Below the pieces are notes generated by a model, which saw only the letters and a program-made list of their open reading frames with translations, searched no databases and was not told where the DNA came from. A DNA stretch of 64,000 nucleotides. It comes from Pseudomonas arsenicoxydans. GTDB lineage: Bacteria; Pseudomonadota; Gammaproteobacteria; Pseudomonadales; Pseudomonadaceae. The DNA lies in the NCBI RefSeq assembly GCF_900103875.1, contig NZ_LT629705.1:1502501-1566500 (forward strand), given 5' to 3'. A program made the translations under genes and the position numbers. The first letter of the stretch is position 1, and the number at the start of each line of letters is the position of its first letter. This document shows positions 28,749 to 39,448 of this stretch, in pieces.

Positions 28749-28855
28749 GATCGTTCCCACGCTCTGCTTGGGAATGCAGCCCGGGACGCTCCGCGTCCCA
28801 AGAGCGGACGCAGAGCGTCCATTGAGGCATTCCCACGCAGAGCATGGGAACGATC
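28749..28855. repeat. REP pair, type B
   Basis: Third copy of the type-B pair, with small changes (CTCTGCTTGGG left arm, AGCATGGG right arm). It separates the thioesterase and FNT genes, both on the plus strand. Confidence 0.9.
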
Positions 28856-28927
28856 TGTTGAGGGCAGTGAACAGCTTCGGAGCGCGCGTGTCGTACCTTC
28901 ATGACACACCACTGGTTCCGGAGCTTT

Positions 28928-29821
28928 ATGGACACGCAAAAAGACGGCAAGACCCCGAATCTCTCGCCTGAAGAGCAGCAGGACGTCGACAAGAACCAGC
29001 CGCCACGCGCGGCGGTGCTGCACGAAATCATTCGCACCCAGGGCGATCAGGAGCTGGAACGCAGTGTCGCTGCCCTGTGGTGGTCGGCGTTGGCCGCCGG
29101 CCTGACCATGGGCTTGTCGTTGATGGCCATGGGGCTGCTCAACTCTCGCTTGCCTGACGGCGAAGCCTTTAAAGTGATCGCCAGTTTCGGCTACTGCGCA
29201 GGCTTTCTCGCGGTCATCCTCGCCCGTCAGCAATTGTTCACCGAAAACACCCTGACGGCCGTGCTGCCGATCATGACCAAGCCCACCTTGAGCAATGTCG
29301 GCCGGTTGCTGCGCTTGTGGAGCGTCGTGCTGATCGGCAACCTCTGCGGCACCTTGCTGGTGGCCTACGTGATGTTGCATTTGCCGATTTTCGACAGCAA
29401 GACCGACCTGGCCTTTCTCGACATCGGACGCAAGATCATGGAGAACAGCGCCAGCCAGATGTTCGCCAAAGGCATCGTCTCGGGCTGGATGATTGCCACC
29501 ATGGTCTGGATGATACCGTCCATGGAAAGCGCCAAAATGTGGATCATCATCCTCATCACCTACTTGATGGCGTTAGGAGATTTCACCCATATCGTGGTCG
29601 GGTCTGCCGAGGTTTCTTACCTGGTGTTTGCCGGCGAGTTGCCGTGGAAGGATTTCTGGCTGGTGTTTGCCGGACCGACGCTGGCGGGCAACATCATCGG
29701 CGGCAGCTTCATCTTCGCGCTGATTAGCCATGCGCAAATCCGCAGCGAAAGCGGACCTCCGAAGACCACTGCGAACCAGGGCCCGGTCCCCGATCCGCAG
29801 AAACGCAAAACTGATCAGTGA
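28928..29821 (+). CDS. Formate/nitrite transporter family (YfdC-like) membrane protein
   Basis: 297 residues from ATG 28928, which has GGAG four bases upstream; an ATG at 28901 is less likely. A hydrophilic N-terminal segment of about 60 residues precedes six helices of the FNT fold. FNT hallmarks are visible: the re-entrant region RQQLFTENTL and the central histidine in ALGDFTHIVVGSAEV. FNT channels pass small monovalent anions such as formate or nitrite with protons; the substrate of this YfdC-like branch is not known. Its end overlaps the convergent antiporter gene by 7 bases. Confidence 0.88.
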   Translation: MDTQKDGKTPNLSPEEQQDVDKNQPPRAAVLHEIIRTQGDQELERSVAALWWSALAAGLTMGLSLMAMGLLNSRLPDGEAFKVIASFGYCAGFLAVILARQQLFTENTLTAVLPIMTKPTLSNVGRLLRLWSVVLIGNLCGTLLVAYVMLHLPIFDSKTDLAFLDIGRKIMENSASQMFAKGIVSGWMIATMVWMIPSMESAKMWIIILITYLMALGDFTHIVVGSAEVSYLVFAGELPWKDFWLVFAGPTLAGNIIGGSFIFALISHAQIRSESGPPKTTANQGPVPDPQKRKTDQ

Positions 29822-31080
29822 TGCTCGGCCTGTGCCGCTGGCGCAGGCTCATCCCGGGTCACGTATTTGACCAGTTTGCCGATGCTCAGGCCCTGCAACA
29901 GGATCGATGACAGCACCACGATGTAGGTGATGCTCAGCAGCAAGTCACGCTCCGGCCCCAGCGGCAGGGCCAGGGCGAGCGCAACTGAAACACCACCGCG
30001 CAAACCACCCCAGGTCAAAATCCGGATCGTTCCACGCGGCACCGTGCGCCAGCGCCGCAGCAGCAGGATGGCCGGTGCAACTGTCAGCAGGCGTGACAGC
30101 AGAATCGCCAGCGCCAGCAAACCCGCGGCCAGCGCATGCAGCCAACTGAACGGCAGCAGCAACAATTCCATGCCGATCAGGGCGAACAGCAGGGCGTTGA
30201 GCATGTCGTCGAGCAGTTCCCAGAAACCGTCCAGGTACTTTCGCGTCATGTCGTTCATCGCCAGGTTGCGGCCCAGGTTACCGATGATCAGTCCGGCGAC
30301 CACCATCGCGATCGGTGCGGACACATGCAGCTCCGACGCCATGGCCGAACCGCCGATCACCAGCGCCAGGGTCAGCATGACTTCGATCTGATGCTGCTCG
30401 ATGCTGTTGATCATCAGGTACACCAGATAGCCGATCAGCCCACCGAACAGAACGCCGCCAATCGCCTCATGAGCGAACAGCATCGCCGTGGCGCCGACGG
30501 TCGGGGTTTCGCCGAGCTGAGCAATGCCCAGCAGCACGGTGAAAACCACTACGGCGGTGCCATCGTTGAACAGCGACTCACCGACGATGGTGGTTTTCAG
30601 TGGCTTGGACGCATTGGCGGTCCGTAGCACACCGAGCACCGCGATCGGGTCGGTGGGGGAAATCAACGCGCCGAACAGCAGGCAATAGAGGAAGCTCACG
30701 TGCCAGCCGAACAGGGCAAAAATGTAATAGGCGAGGCTGCCGATCACCGCGGTGGCGATCAATACGCCGAACGTCGCCAGCAAACCGATGGGCCAGCGGT
30801 AGTTGCGCAGGTCATTGAGGTTGACGTGCAGGGCGCCGGCGAACAGCAGGAAGGACAGCATCCAGTTCATCAACAGATCGCCAAAGTCGATCTGGCTGAT
30901 CAACTGCTGGACCCGATCTTCGAGACCGGGGTAGCCGAGCAGACTCAGGCCTTGCAGCAGCAGGGAAAACATCAGGGCCGTGACCATCACGCCGATGGTC
31001 GGGGGCAGGCCGATGAAACGGAAGTTTACGTAGGTGAGGAGCGTGGTGAGGCAAATGAATGCAGCGACAAGTTCAAGCAT
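29815..31080 (-). CDS. Sodium/proton antiporter, CPA1 family
   Basis: 421 residues with about 12 membrane helices. The CPA1/NhaP-type core ASP-region is present: LFGALISPTDPIAVLG followed by GESLFNDGTAVVVF, including the ND motif (helix 5) needed for ion exchange, and a conserved arginine helix GGLRGGVSVALALALP. It exports Na+ (or K+) for H+ at the inner membrane and supports pH and salt homeostasis. It appears monocistronic; the next upstream gene on this strand, the MFS gene, ends 54 bases before it. Confidence 0.9.
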   Translation of the reverse strand: MLELVAAFICLTTLLTYVNFRFIGLPPTIGVMVTALMFSLLLQGLSLLGYPGLEDRVQQLISQIDFGDLLMNWMLSFLLFAGALHVNLNDLRNYRWPIGLLATFGVLIATAVIGSLAYYIFALFGWHVSFLYCLLFGALISPTDPIAVLGVLRTANASKPLKTTIVGESLFNDGTAVVVFTVLLGIAQLGETPTVGATAMLFAHEAIGGVLFGGLIGYLVYLMINSIEQHQIEVMLTLALVIGGSAMASELHVSAPIAMVVAGLIIGNLGRNLAMNDMTRKYLDGFWELLDDMLNALLFALIGMELLLLPFSWLHALAAGLLALAILLSRLLTVAPAILLLRRWRTVPRGTIRILTWGGLRGGVSVALALALPLGPERDLLLSITYIVVLSSILLQGLSIGKLVKYVTRDEPAPAAQAEHH

Positions 31081-31134
31081 CCGGGGTCCTTGGATGGGAG
31101 GTAGGAAATGGGGTTTGCGCAGCGACGCAATGGT

Positions 31135-32304
31135 TCAGCCGGACACATTGACCGTAGCCGCGCTGCGACGTTGCAGGTAAATAAAGAAAAGCGCAGTCAG
31201 CACGGTCAAGCCACTCACAAAGGCGCCGGTCCATGGCAGGTCTGCCAGATCCGCGCCGCTGGCCACCACCAACCCGCCGATCCACGCGCCAGCCGCGTTG
31301 CCGAGATTGAAGGCGCTCTGGTTCAGCGTTGAGCCCAGGTTCGGTGCTTCATGCGCTTGGTCGATGATCAGCAATTGCAGAATCGGGCACAGTGCAAAAG
31401 CGAAGATGCCCCACAACACCAGCGTGATTGCCGCCGGAATAACCGAGTGACTGGTCTGGCTGAAAGCAGCCAAAACAACCGCTACGGCCAGCGCCATACC
31501 CACCAGTGACGGCAGCAATCGGCTATCCGCCAAGCGACCGCCCAGCATGCTGCCCGCGGTCAGGCCGACGCCGAACAACAGCAGCATGATGGTCACGCCA
31601 TGCGGGCTGACACCGGTGATGTCCTGCAGGATCGGCGCGATGTAAGTGAACACGCTGAACAGACTGGTCGACGCCAGCACGCTCATGCCCAACGCCAACA
31701 ACACATTGACCTTGCCCAGCACTTTGAACTCGCTGGCGAGGTTGGCCTTGTCCATCGGGATGTGCTTAGGCAGCCAGGCCCATTGTGCGATGGCCGCAAT
31801 CACACCGATCACCGAGACTGCCCAGAACGTCGAGCGCCAGCCGGCGTATTGACCGAGCGCGGTGCCCAACGGCACGCCGAGCACATTGGCCAGCGTCAGA
31901 CCGGTGAACATCATGGCAATCGCCTGCGCCCGCTTGTTCGGGGCGACCAGGCCCGCCGCAACCACCGAACCGATGCCGAAGAACGCACCGTGGCACAACG
32001 CAGTGACCACTCGCGCGGCCATCAACGTGGCGTAGTTTGGCGCCAGCGCGCACAGCACGTTGCCGAGGATGAACATCAGCGTCATGCCCAGCAGCGTGGC
32101 TTTGCGCGGCATGTTGGCGGTGCCGATCGCGAGGATCGGCGCGCCGAATACCACGCCCAGGGCGTAGCCGGTAATCAGCAAGCCTGCATCGGGAATGCTC
32201 ACGGCGAGGTCGCGTGCGACATCGGGGAGCAAACCCATGATGACGAATTCAGTGGTGCCGATGCCGAAGGCGGCAACAGCGAGGGCAAGCAAAGCGAGTG
32301 GCAT
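31135..32304 (-). CDS. Major facilitator superfamily exporter, DHA1/AraJ-like
   Basis: 389 residues from ATG 32304, 12 helices. The start MPLALLALAVAAFGIGTTEFVIMGLLPDVA is characteristic of the arabinose-efflux/YdhP-like DHA1 group. The MFS motif between helices 2 and 3 appears as GAPILAIGTANMPRK, a divergent form, and the motif-C helix is GLVAPNKRAQA...NVLGVPLGTALG. Substrate unknown, probably a drug or sugar analogue. It is divergent from the DMT transporter; the 218-bp gap holds both promoters. Confidence 0.88.
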   Translation of the reverse strand: MPLALLALAVAAFGIGTTEFVIMGLLPDVARDLAVSIPDAGLLITGYALGVVFGAPILAIGTANMPRKATLLGMTLMFILGNVLCALAPNYATLMAARVVTALCHGAFFGIGSVVAAGLVAPNKRAQAIAMMFTGLTLANVLGVPLGTALGQYAGWRSTFWAVSVIGVIAAIAQWAWLPKHIPMDKANLASEFKVLGKVNVLLALGMSVLASTSLFSVFTYIAPILQDITGVSPHGVTIMLLLFGVGLTAGSMLGGRLADSRLLPSLVGMALAVAVVLAAFSQTSHSVIPAAITLVLWGIFAFALCPILQLLIIDQAHEAPNLGSTLNQSAFNLGNAAGAWIGGLVVASGADLADLPWTGAFVSGLTVLTALFFIYLQRRSAATVNVSG

Positions 32305-32522
32305 GCGCAAGGTCTCTGTCGGTAGTCTTGACGCTCTGATCAGGCATACGCATGCCAATGACCGTTCTCGAGGAGAGCGGGCAGGGGCTGAAATTATTGG
32401 AATTAGTCTGTGCGCAACTGAGTGCGGCGTGGTCGCTTGCAGTATAAACAGCTGCGAGCCTGTGGCGAATCAATAATCCGGGTGCGTCTGGCAAGGAACA
32501 AAAACAACATAAGGAGTGTGCC

Positions 32523-33356
32523 GTGCTTGCGACGGTGTTGGTGTTGGTGGCGGCGCTGTTGCACGCGGCGTGGAATACCCTGATCAAATTCAGTGCCGAA
32601 AGGCTGCTGGTGGTGGCCTGCATGGACAGCGTGGCGCTGCTGTTTGTCGCTCTGATGCTGCCCTTTGTGGCATTGCCGCCGATTGAGATCTGGCCATGGA
32701 TTCTGGCGTCGGCGGCGTTTGAATTGCTGTATCGCTATCTGTTGATCCAGGCCTACCGGGTCGGCGACTTAGGATTGGTCTATCCGCTGATGCGCGGTTT
32801 GTCGCCGTTGGTGGTGCTGGCACTGACACTGATCTTCGCTGGCGAAGTGCTGACGAACCAGCAGGTCTTCGGGATTCTGTTGATCCCGTTCGGCATGCTT
32901 TGCCTTTTATGGCAGGGCGGTGGCGGGGCGCGGCTGCCTTGGTCGATGTTGCCGGTGGTGGCGCTGATCGGCCTGTGCATCGGCTGCTACACCTACATCG
33001 ATGGCCAGGCGCTGCGGCGTTGGTCGCACCCTCTGGATTACCTGGTTTGGGTCACGCTGCTCAGCGCCTGGCCGTTCCCGTTGCTGGCGCTGGTGAGCAA
33101 GCGACCGGCGTTCATGCTGTTCTGGCGTGAACAATGGCGGCTGGGACTGGCGGTCGGGTTTTGCGTGTTGTTCAGCTACGCTTTGGTGCTGTGGGCCATG
33201 CAGCTGGGGTCAATTGCCGAAGCGGCGGCATTGCGCGAGATCAGCGTGATACTGGTGGTGCTGTTCGGCATGCGTTACCTGAAAGAACCTTTCGGCCGGC
33301 CACGGCTCTTAGCCTGTGGGCTGGTGCTGATCGGCATGTTGGTCATGAAGTTTTGA
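32523..33356 (+). CDS. EamA/DMT superfamily transporter
   Basis: 277 residues, start GTG 32523 supported by AAGGAG seven bases upstream. Ten hydrophobic helices arranged as two EamA repeats (first ends near residue 130, second begins LPWSMLPVVALIGLCIG). Members export metabolites or amino acids; the family at large is poorly assigned. The last helix (RPRLLACGLVLIGMLVMKF) and the LKEPFGRPR loop are typical. The next gene begins 38 bases later and may be cotranscribed. Confidence 0.88.
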   Translation: MLATVLVLVAALLHAAWNTLIKFSAERLLVVACMDSVALLFVALMLPFVALPPIEIWPWILASAAFELLYRYLLIQAYRVGDLGLVYPLMRGLSPLVVLALTLIFAGEVLTNQQVFGILLIPFGMLCLLWQGGGGARLPWSMLPVVALIGLCIGCYTYIDGQALRRWSHPLDYLVWVTLLSAWPFPLLALVSKRPAFMLFWREQWRLGLAVGFCVLFSYALVLWAMQLGSIAEAAALREISVILVVLFGMRYLKEPFGRPRLLACGLVLIGMLVMKF

Positions 33357-33394
33357 CGGCCTGCGAATTTTAAAACCTGAAGAAAGGACTGCTT

Positions 33395-33778
33395 ATGACG
33401 GCTGCTCTGTGGTGCATTTTGATCGCAATCTTCCTGCCTTATCTCTGCACAGCTATCGCCAAGATCAGTGGCGGGTTCACTTTGAAAGACAACCATGACC
33501 CCCGGGACTTTCTCGAGTCCCTCAATGGTTTGGGCCGACGCGCGCATGCGGCGCAACTGAACAGCTTTGAAGTGACTCCCGCCTTTGCGGCGGCAGTGAT
33601 CGTGGCGCACCTGGTGGGCAATGCCGAGTTGGTGACGATCAATGTGTTGTCGGTGTTGTTCATCACCAGCCGGTTGCTCTACATCATTTGCTACCTGGCG
33701 GACTGGGCGATCTTGCGGTCGCTGATGTGGTTTGTGGGGATTGGGTTGATCGTCAGTTTCTTTGTGGTGTCGGTCTGA
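33395..33778 (+). CDS. MAPEG family membrane protein
   Basis: 127 residues, four helices, start ATG 33395 behind AAAGGA. The MAPEG fold is seen in KDNHDPRDFLESLNGLGRRAHAAQLNSFE, which holds the conserved N-x3-E type region, and the later ITSRLLYIICYLADWAILRS. Bacterial members include glutathione-dependent detoxification enzymes, but many are unassigned. It overlaps no other gene; a type-A REP pair follows. Confidence 0.9.
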   Translation: MTAALWCILIAIFLPYLCTAIAKISGGFTLKDNHDPRDFLESLNGLGRRAHAAQLNSFEVTPAFAAAVIVAHLVGNAELVTINVLSVLFITSRLLYIICYLADWAILRSLMWFVGIGLIVSFFVVSV

Positions 33779-33804
33779 CGGTATTGAGGTGATTTTGCTG
33801 GCCT

Positions 33805-33896
33805 CATCGCGGGCAAGCCCGCTCCCACACGGGTCGGCGGTGAACACAAAATCTGTGTCCGGCACATAACCCTGTGGGAGCGGGCTTGCCCGCGAT
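33805..33896. repeat. REP pair, type A
   Basis: Canonical inverted arms between the convergent MAPEG and mltA genes. Confidence 0.92.
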
Positions 33897-33921
33897 TGCT
33901 ATTGACTGGTCGCCGCGGAAT

Positions 33922-35106
33922 TCAGGGGCTCGTTTTGCCCGCATCGGCAACTTGAGGCACTTGCGGCAGCGGTGCACCTTTTGGCCATAGCATCCAGATT
34001 TGCCCCTGCTGCTTCATGTCCCCGGCCAGTTGCCCGGCCGCCTCGCCAGTGCCCCAGAACAAGTCCGCACGCACTTCGCCGGCAATCGCGCCGCCGGTGT
34101 CCTGAGCCGCAACGGGCCTTACCAGTGCGGTGCCGTCCGGTTTAGTGGTCGACAACCACAACAAGCTGCCCAGCGGAATCACTTTGCGGTCCACGGCTGC
34201 GCTGTAACCGGCAGTCAGTGGAACGTTCAGCGAGCCCCGTGGCCCTTCGTTGCTGTCCGGGTTACGGGTGAAAAACACGTAGCTCGGGTTACTGCCCAGC
34301 AATTGGGGAATGCGCGACGGATTGGCCTTGGCCCAAGTGCTGATCGCGCCCATGGTCACGTCTTCTTTCTTCAGTTCGCCTTGTTCCACCAGCCAACGGC
34401 CGATGGGGCGATACGGATGGCCATTCTGGTCGGCATACGCAATGCGCAGTTGGCGCCCGTCGTCGAGCTGAATGCGGCCCGAACCCTGGATTTGCAGGAA
34501 CTGCAGGTTCATCGGATCGGTCAGCCAGGCCACGACCGGTGCCTTGACCCCTTTGGTTTCAATCGTTGCTGCATCGTCGTAAGGCTTGAGTACGCGACCT
34601 TCGAGTCGTCCGCGCAGGCGTTTGCCTTTGAGTTCCGGGTAGATGCTGTCCAGCGAGACGATGATCATGTCGTCAGGTACGCCGTACACCGGAATGTTCG
34701 CTGTCTCGGTTTGGGTCAGGCTGCCGGGGTAGACCGGTTCGTAATAGCCGGTGATCAAACCGTTGGCGTTGTCATTGGCGGCGCGCAGACCGTAGACGTC
34801 AAGGTTCTGCTTGAGGAAAGCGCGGATGTCATTGGCGGTTTGCGGCACATTGGCGGACGCCGCGCAGGTCGAACCCCAGACCGGGTCGGCCTTGAGTCGC
34901 GTGCAGGCGCTGCGCCACGAGCCGAAGCCTGCCACGAGGTCGTTGTCGGTCACTGTCGGCAGTGCTTCCCAGGTGGCGCTGGAATAGGTGGCCAGCGCGT
35001 GGGTCTTGGGCGCGTTGTTGTCGCCGCCGGTACAGCCCGCGAGCACGGCCACCATCGGAAGGGTCCAGGTCAGATTGTGACGCCATGCCTTGAAAAGGCT
35101 ATTCAT
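33922..35106 (-). CDS. mltA: Membrane-bound lytic murein transglycosylase A
   Basis: 394 residues from ATG 35106 with AAAGGA upstream. A lipoprotein signal ends in VLAGC (Cys25). The MltA barrel (GYYEPVYPGS, LQIQGSGRIQL) is followed by the 3D domain with the catalytic aspartate in AAQDTGGAIAGEVRADLFWGTG. The enzyme cleaves the MurNAc-GlcNAc bond of peptidoglycan with 1,6-anhydro ring formation, from the inner leaflet of the outer membrane. It is a single gene divergent from the cytochrome gene. Confidence 0.96.
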   Translation of the reverse strand: MNSLFKAWRHNLTWTLPMVAVLAGCTGGDNNAPKTHALATYSSATWEALPTVTDNDLVAGFGSWRSACTRLKADPVWGSTCAASANVPQTANDIRAFLKQNLDVYGLRAANDNANGLITGYYEPVYPGSLTQTETANIPVYGVPDDMIIVSLDSIYPELKGKRLRGRLEGRVLKPYDDAATIETKGVKAPVVAWLTDPMNLQFLQIQGSGRIQLDDGRQLRIAYADQNGHPYRPIGRWLVEQGELKKEDVTMGAISTWAKANPSRIPQLLGSNPSYVFFTRNPDSNEGPRGSLNVPLTAGYSAAVDRKVIPLGSLLWLSTTKPDGTALVRPVAAQDTGGAIAGEVRADLFWGTGEAAGQLAGDMKQQGQIWMLWPKGAPLPQVPQVADAGKTSP

Positions 35107-35234
35107 GGAGTATTTCCTTTGCCGGTTGCCTGAGTGCTCCATGCGCTCAAGCAACCCGTATTGATAATAGGGCTATTGGTCTTTGCCGGCGACGCGAGGA
35201 TACTGGCCGCCGTTTCCCGTGATCTGAAGCCAAC

Positions 35235-35684
35235 ATGACTCTTAAAAGACTTTCTGTTGTATTGCTGGCCTGCCTGGCCTTGTCCGCTTGCGGCGGTGTC
35301 GACCCGAATTCGCCGCTGGGTCAGCGCAAGGCGATCTTCAAGCAGATGCTCAAGACCGGTGAAGACCTGGGCGGCATGTTGCGTGGTCGCATTCCGTTCG
35401 ACGGTCCGAAGTTCGCCGACGGCGCCGTGAAACTCGATGCGCTGTCCCATGAGCCTTGGAAGCACTTCCCGCAGGTGCGTGAAGAAGATCACACCAGCGC
35501 CAAGGACAACGTGTGGCAACAGCAGGCACGTTTCCAGGAAATGGCCCGCACCCTTGAAAGCGCCACTGGCGAGCTGGTGATTGCCAGCAAGGTTCAGCCT
35601 TACAAGGCCAGTACCCTGGGCCCGGCCGTGCAAAAAGTCGAAGATGCCTGCAGCGCGTGTCATAAAGAGTTTCGGAATCATTGA
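35235..35684 (+). CDS. Cytochrome c' family lipoprotein
   Basis: 149 residues. A lipobox (LALSACGG, Cys19) marks it as a lipoprotein, unlike the soluble cytochromes c'. The four-helix c-prime domain ends with the haem-attachment site CSACHKEF (Cys139, Cys142, His143) at the very C-terminus, the usual place for this family. Members bind NO or CO, or carry electrons; the role here is not known. A type-B REP pair follows. Confidence 0.9.
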   Translation: MTLKRLSVVLLACLALSACGGVDPNSPLGQRKAIFKQMLKTGEDLGGMLRGRIPFDGPKFADGAVKLDALSHEPWKHFPQVREEDHTSAKDNVWQQQARFQEMARTLESATGELVIASKVQPYKASTLGPAVQKVEDACSACHKEFRNH

Positions 35685-35707
35685 TTGGCGATGCTCTGGT
35701 TAACGTT

Positions 35708-35810
35708 GATCGTTCCCATGCTCCGCGTGGGAATGCCTCAAGGGACGCTCCGCGTCCAGTGACGCGGAGCGTCACGGGCTGCATTCCCACGCAGGAGCGT
35801 GGGAACGATC
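35708..35810. repeat. REP pair, type B
   Basis: Fourth type-B copy, with variants (CATGCTCCGCGTGGG; inserted G in GCAGGAGCGTGGG), between the convergent cytochrome and DUF1090 genes. Confidence 0.9.
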
Positions 35811-35824
35811 AATTATCCTGAAAC

Positions 35825-36220
35825 TTACTTATCCAGCTCGTCGAGCGCGTCCTGCAATTCCTTGCGGGACTCGGCAAGCTTGTCTTTACGCTTGTTGATC
35901 TTATCGGGATCGCCATTCTTCATGGCTTTATCGAGGTCGGCCTGACGCTTGCTGACTTCATGCTTGGCGTCGAGCACCTTGTTTTCCCGTTCCTTCTTCA
36001 ACGAGGCCTCGGTGCAATGGGCGGTGACTTCGCTCAGGGCCGTTTCGAGGCCGGCCTGCTGATCGGCGTTTCCGTGGGATTTGGCCAGCTCGATCTGATT
36101 GATGATGCCCTGTTTCTTGGCCGCGCAGCCGGTCAGCTCCGGGGCTTCTTCGGCGGCCATCAGTGGTGCGGCCAACACGCTGCAAAGAGTCAACAAGGCG
36201 AGCGGTGAAAGAAATTTCAT
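35825..36220 (-). CDS. DUF1090 family (YqjC-like) exported protein
   Basis: 131 residues from ATG 36220 with GGAG upstream. Signal peptide of about 22 residues (ending PLMA-AEE), then LTGCAAKKQGIINQIELAKSHGN and a long charged, probably coiled-coil helix rich in Lys, Asp and Glu. The two cysteines (TGC, AHC) may form a disulphide. DUF1090 proteins are periplasmic with no settled function. Confidence 0.88.
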   Translation of the reverse strand: MKFLSPLALLTLCSVLAAPLMAAEEAPELTGCAAKKQGIINQIELAKSHGNADQQAGLETALSEVTAHCTEASLKKERENKVLDAKHEVSKRQADLDKAMKNGDPDKINKRKDKLAESRKELQDALDELDK

Positions 36221-36316
36221 AAAAGCTCCATGTGCAAAGGCAATCGTGTCGATGTGGCGATGGGCGTTGGAGCCCATTGGCACCTTTGGGTTCCCGGGCT
36301 GGCGGGACGTCTGTGT

Positions 36317-38005
<1,689 letters not shown>

Positions 38006-38089
38006 TCAGGGGGAATGCTTGAAGGGTAGTCAGCTTTGGCGTGTCGTTATCAAGGATGTTTTTCGGTGTGTTTCGAGACGGGAGAATCA

Positions 38090-38169
38090 AAAGATCGCAG
38101 CCTCGTTGCACTCGACAGCTCCTACAGAGAATGGTGTAGGAGCTGTCGAGTGCAACGAGGCTGCGATCC
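38090..38169. repeat. REP pair, type C, GTGCAACG variant
   Basis: Arms read CCTCGTTGCACTCG and CGAGTGCAACGAGG. Both arms share the C that replaces the usual A (GTGAAACG), as also in the copy at 42761. Confidence 0.92.
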
Positions 38170-38185
38170 CTTGATCTTCATCCAA

Positions 38186-38222
38186 TAAAAAGCCCTGCAC
38201 GGCGAACCGTGCAGGGCTTTTG
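38186..38222 (-). terminator. Rho-independent terminator of metK (probably bidirectional)
   Basis: Stem AGCCCTGCACGG / CCGTGCAGGGCT; minus-strand tail TTTTTATT. Confidence 0.95.
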
Positions 38223-38239
38223 GTACCGCCAGGAAAGTC

Positions 38240-39430
38240 TTACAGGCCGGCTGCAGTACGCAGGTCGTCGGCGCGGTCGGTCTTTTCCCAGGTGAAGGTG
38301 GTGAAAGTATCTTCGCCCACAGTCTTGGTCGCCGGGGTGCGACCGAAGTGGCCGTACGCAGCGGTTTCCTGGTACATCGGGTGCAGCAGGTCAAGCATGG
38401 TGGTGATCGCGTATGGACGCAGGTCGAAAATTTCACGAACCAGTTTGACGATTTTGTCGTCGCTGATTTTGCCGGTGCCGAAGGTGTTCAACGAGATCGA
38501 CGTAGGCTGGGCAACACCGATAGCGTAGGAAACCTGAATCTCGCAACGCTCGGCCAGGCCGGCAGCGACGATGTTCTTGGCCACGTAACGACCAGCGTAG
38601 GCCGCCGAACGGTCAACCTTCGATGGATCCTTGCCGGAGAACGCGCCGCCGCCGTGACGGGCCATGCCGCCGTAGCTGTCGACGATGATCTTGCGACCGG
38701 TCAGGCCGCAGTCGCCCACCGGGCCACCGATGATGAACTGGCCAGTCGGGTTGATGTGGAACTGGGTGTCCTTGGTCAGCAGTTCGGCAGGCAGCACGTG
38801 CTTGACGATCAGCTCCATCACGCCTTCGCGCAGGTCTTTGTACGACACTTCAGGGTTGTGCTGGGTCGACAGAACAACGGCGTCGATACCCACAACCTTG
38901 CCGCCTTCGTAACGGCAAGTCACTTGCGACTTGGCGTCCGGGCGCAGCCAAGGCAGCAGGCCGGATTTACGGGCTTCGGCCTGGCGCTGAACCAGTTGGT
39001 GCGAGAAGGTGATCGGTGCTGGCATCAGCACGTCGGTTTCGTTGCTGGCGTAGCCGAACATCAGGCCCTGGTCGCCGGCGCCCTGATCTTCAGGCTTGGC
39101 GCGGTCAACGCCCTGGTTGATGTCAGGGGACTGCTTGCCGATGATGTTCATCACACCGCAAGTGGCGCCGTCGAAACCGACATCGGAGCTGTTGTAGCCG
39201 ATGTCCAGAATGACGTTACGCACGATTTCTTCCAGGTCGACCCAGGCCGACGTGGTGACTTCACCTGCGATGATTGCTACGCCGGTCTTGACCAGCGTTT
39301 CGCACGCCACACGGGCGAACTTGTCTTCAGCAATGATGGCGTCCAGCACCGCATCGGAAATCTGGTCGGCGATTTTATCCGGATGCCCTTCGGACACGGA
39401 CTCGGAGGTGAAGAGGGAGTATTCGCTCAT
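38240..39430 (-). CDS. metK: S-adenosylmethionine synthetase
   Basis: 396 residues, standard length. It makes SAM from methionine and ATP. Signature motifs: [16 protein letters not shown] at the N-terminus, the hexapeptide-like [12 protein letters not shown], and [19 protein letters not shown]. It is encoded 18 bases after the ArsR-methyltransferase gene on the same strand, so both should be in one operon, controlled by that regulator. No SAM riboswitch is visible in front. Confidence 0.97.
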   Translation of the reverse strand: MSEYSLFTSESVSEGHPDKIADQISDAVLDAIIAEDKFARVACETLVKTGVAIIAGEVTTSAWVDLEEIVRNVILDIGYNSSDVGFDGATCGVMNIIGKQSPDINQGVDRAKPEDQGAGDQGLMFGYASNETDVLMPAPITFSHQLVQRQAEARKSGLLPWLRPDAKSQVTCRYEGGKVVGIDAVVLSTQHNPEVSYKDLREGVMELIVKHVLPAELLTKDTQFHINPTGQFIIGGPVGDCGLTGRKIIVDSYGGMARHGGGAFSGKDPSKVDRSAAYAGRYVAKNIVAAGLAERCEIQVSYAIGVAQPTSISLNTFGTGKISDDKIVKLVREIFDLRPYAITTMLDLLHPMYQETAAYGHFGRTPATKTVGEDTFTTFTWEKTDRADDLRTAAGL

Positions 39431-39448
39431 CTCGATTTTTTCCTGAAT

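Noticed and set aside
39431..39448. SAM riboswitch in front of metK
   Set aside because: Only 18 bases separate metK from the regulator gene, too short for an aptamer; control more likely acts at the regulator promoter.
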